The notes below the pieces were generated by a model, which saw only the letters and a program-made list of their open reading frames with translations, made no database searches and was not told where the DNA came from. A program made the translations under genes and the position numbers. From Cladocopium goreaui (taxonomy: Eukaryota; Sar; Dinophyceae; Suessiales; Symbiodiniaceae), in the NCBI GenBank assembly GCA_947184155.2, contig CAMXCT020002373.1, positions 38,383-102,382 on the forward strand: DNA of 64,000 bases, written 5' to 3'. Below, one piece after another: positions 63,274-64,000 of this stretch. How positions within the stretch are numbered: position 1 is the first letter of the stretch; each line of letters opens with the position of its first letter.

Positions 63274-63717
63274 CTAAGAAACATACTTGTTCTTTTCGTC
63301 TGAAAATTGCGCTTGAAGCGCATTTCTCACTGACAAAAAAACTCTTTGAATTACCCGAAGTGAGCACGACCTCGGGTTCGTTCGCCTAGCCAAGCGACTA
63401 GGTTTGCCAACATAATCCTCTTGGGACTGGCATGCGAAAACCAGCAAATTTAAAGCCCATGGACCTCGCCGCGCTTGGCGCAACAAGTCCAGGACTTGGT
63501 GGTGCAAATAATGGCCGTTGGGCACAAGTGGAAATCTCTGCTGCCGGCGGGAAAAAGCCATCTGTGCAAGCTGCGCGTAAAGCCGCAAAAACGTCAGTCC
63601 TTGTTGGGCCAATCGTTCGGCTTTGTGGCTAGGCACAAAAACGCTTTCATGGTACAGTCCTTGAAGGAAACCATTGATGACAGAAGCAGCTTCTGCCTTA
63701 GATGCGCACAAGCGCAA
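63274..63717 (-). CDS. unnamed protein exon, minus strand
   Basis: A 147-residue open frame ending in TAG, protein-like along its length: 'KAEAASVINGFLQGLYHESV', 'AERLAQQGLTFLRLYAQLAQ', 'VLDLLRQARRGPWALNLLVF' and 'EDYVGKPSRLARRTNPRSCS' with 'LRVIQRVFLSVRNALQAQF' after it. The frame is open further upstream (WDIFHLRLCASKAEAAS), so this is probably the 3' part of a longer coding region and the Met at 63,717 need not be the start. The 'ED-VGK-SR-sRR' plus basic helical C-terminus reminds me of a repeated, unnamed dinoflagellate protein family, but I cannot name it. Both + strand frames here are shadows. Confidence 0.55.
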   Translation of the reverse strand: MRLCASKAEAASVINGFLQGLYHESVFVPSHKAERLAQQGLTFLRLYAQLAQMAFSRRQQRFPLVPNGHYLHHQVLDLLRQARRGPWALNLLVFACQSQEDYVGKPSRLARRTNPRSCSLRVIQRVFLSVRNALQAQFSDEKNKYVS

Positions 63718-64000
63718 ATGAAATATATCCCAAAGAAATGGACCCCGTACCTTGAAAAATTGGAAGGGAAGAGAGCTGCAAAAAGAACAATGGTTAATGG
63801 TTCATCAACGCGACCAGGCAACACACTTCAGGTAGAATGGGTCCTGTGTGTGGCCGATCACTTTCCGTGAGCAAAAGTCTTCGAACCATCTGTGAAGGAG
63901 TCGAGTGAAATCACCTTTACTCCAACCCCCTTCCGGGCAATCCTTGAAACTGCACTCCACACCAAACAGAGAGCCAGACAGTTTTTTATGGTATGGACTC

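Noticed and set aside
1-64000. tRNA, rRNA, snRNA, spliced-leader or CRISPR features
   Set aside because: I found no cloverleaf, conserved rRNA stretch, leader sequence or spaced-repeat array with unique spacers. The tandem repeats here have no spacers. A covariance-model scan would be needed to exclude diverged RNA genes.

Overview
The window is nuclear DNA from a eukaryote with large, intron-rich, repeat-rich genes. A dinoflagellate (alveolate alga) is the best fit. The grounds are candidate exons of only 60-200 bp scattered among AT-rich non-coding sequence, AG acceptors paired with GT and GC donors, short introns bounded by inverted repeats, a non-LTR retroelement with a C-terminal RNase H, TTTAGGG-like degenerate arrays, and abundant miniature inverted-repeat elements. 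No dinoflagellate spliced-leader sequence was seen, so the assignment is an inference. There are no bacterial-style operons, no rRNA or tRNA gene that I can recognise, and no CRISPR.

Layout. 1-19 kb: mostly non-coding, with isolated candidate exons on the + strand, at least six copies of a TA-flanked inverted-repeat MITE (here MITE-1), several copies of a CTGGTTGGTGGT-ended MITE (MITE-2), a 2.2 kb complex satellite with telomere-like units (2.5-4.7 kb), a broken HAD-like reading frame (10.6-11.1 kb) and a compound minisatellite (15.7-16.7 kb). 20-24.4 kb: duplicated blocks, two minisatellites and fragments of unrecognised ORFs. 24.5-26.1 kb: a composite array built on CCATTTAGTAGAG in both orientations. 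26.4-28.8 kb: decayed consecutive ORFs, one reading like a ubiquitin-like fold, followed by three small palindromes. 29.7-35.6 kb: a decayed minus-strand element (element A) with a putative transposase region, a 2.8 kb block of minisatellites and a Ulp1/C48-type cysteine peptidase. 35.7-37.6 kb: a frameshifted LINE fragment with zinc-knuckle and RNase H. 41.8-51.7 kb: element B, the best-preserved unit. 51.7-62 kb: a series of candidate + strand exons separated by MITEs. 63.3-63.7 kb: a minus-strand coding exon.

The most interesting object is element B (41,788-51,671). It is about 9.9 kb, is bounded by terminal inverted repeats starting ATCCCTTCCTCCTAATACTA, and has a matching TATTA on both sides. 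On the minus strand it carries coding blocks that can be joined by in-frame splices: an Ala/Gln-rich first exon, a putative transposase exon (AT-hook, helix-turn-helix-like segment, acidic 'FSDQIPVW' motif), a Ulp1-like peptidase exon with His, Asp, Gln and Cys all present, and a coiled-coil exon. The two large introns are almost entirely tandem arrays of a ~121 bp unit. Each unit contains two copies of the motif (TTAGTATTAGG-like) that forms the termini. Element A has the same protein order and recognisable homology in both proteins, and its minisatellites sit at the same position between the two coding regions. I read A and B as diverged members of one transposon family that pairs a putative DDE-type transposase with a SUMO-peptidase-like enzyme. 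The transposase assignment is inference; the peptidase assignment rests on visible catalytic motifs.
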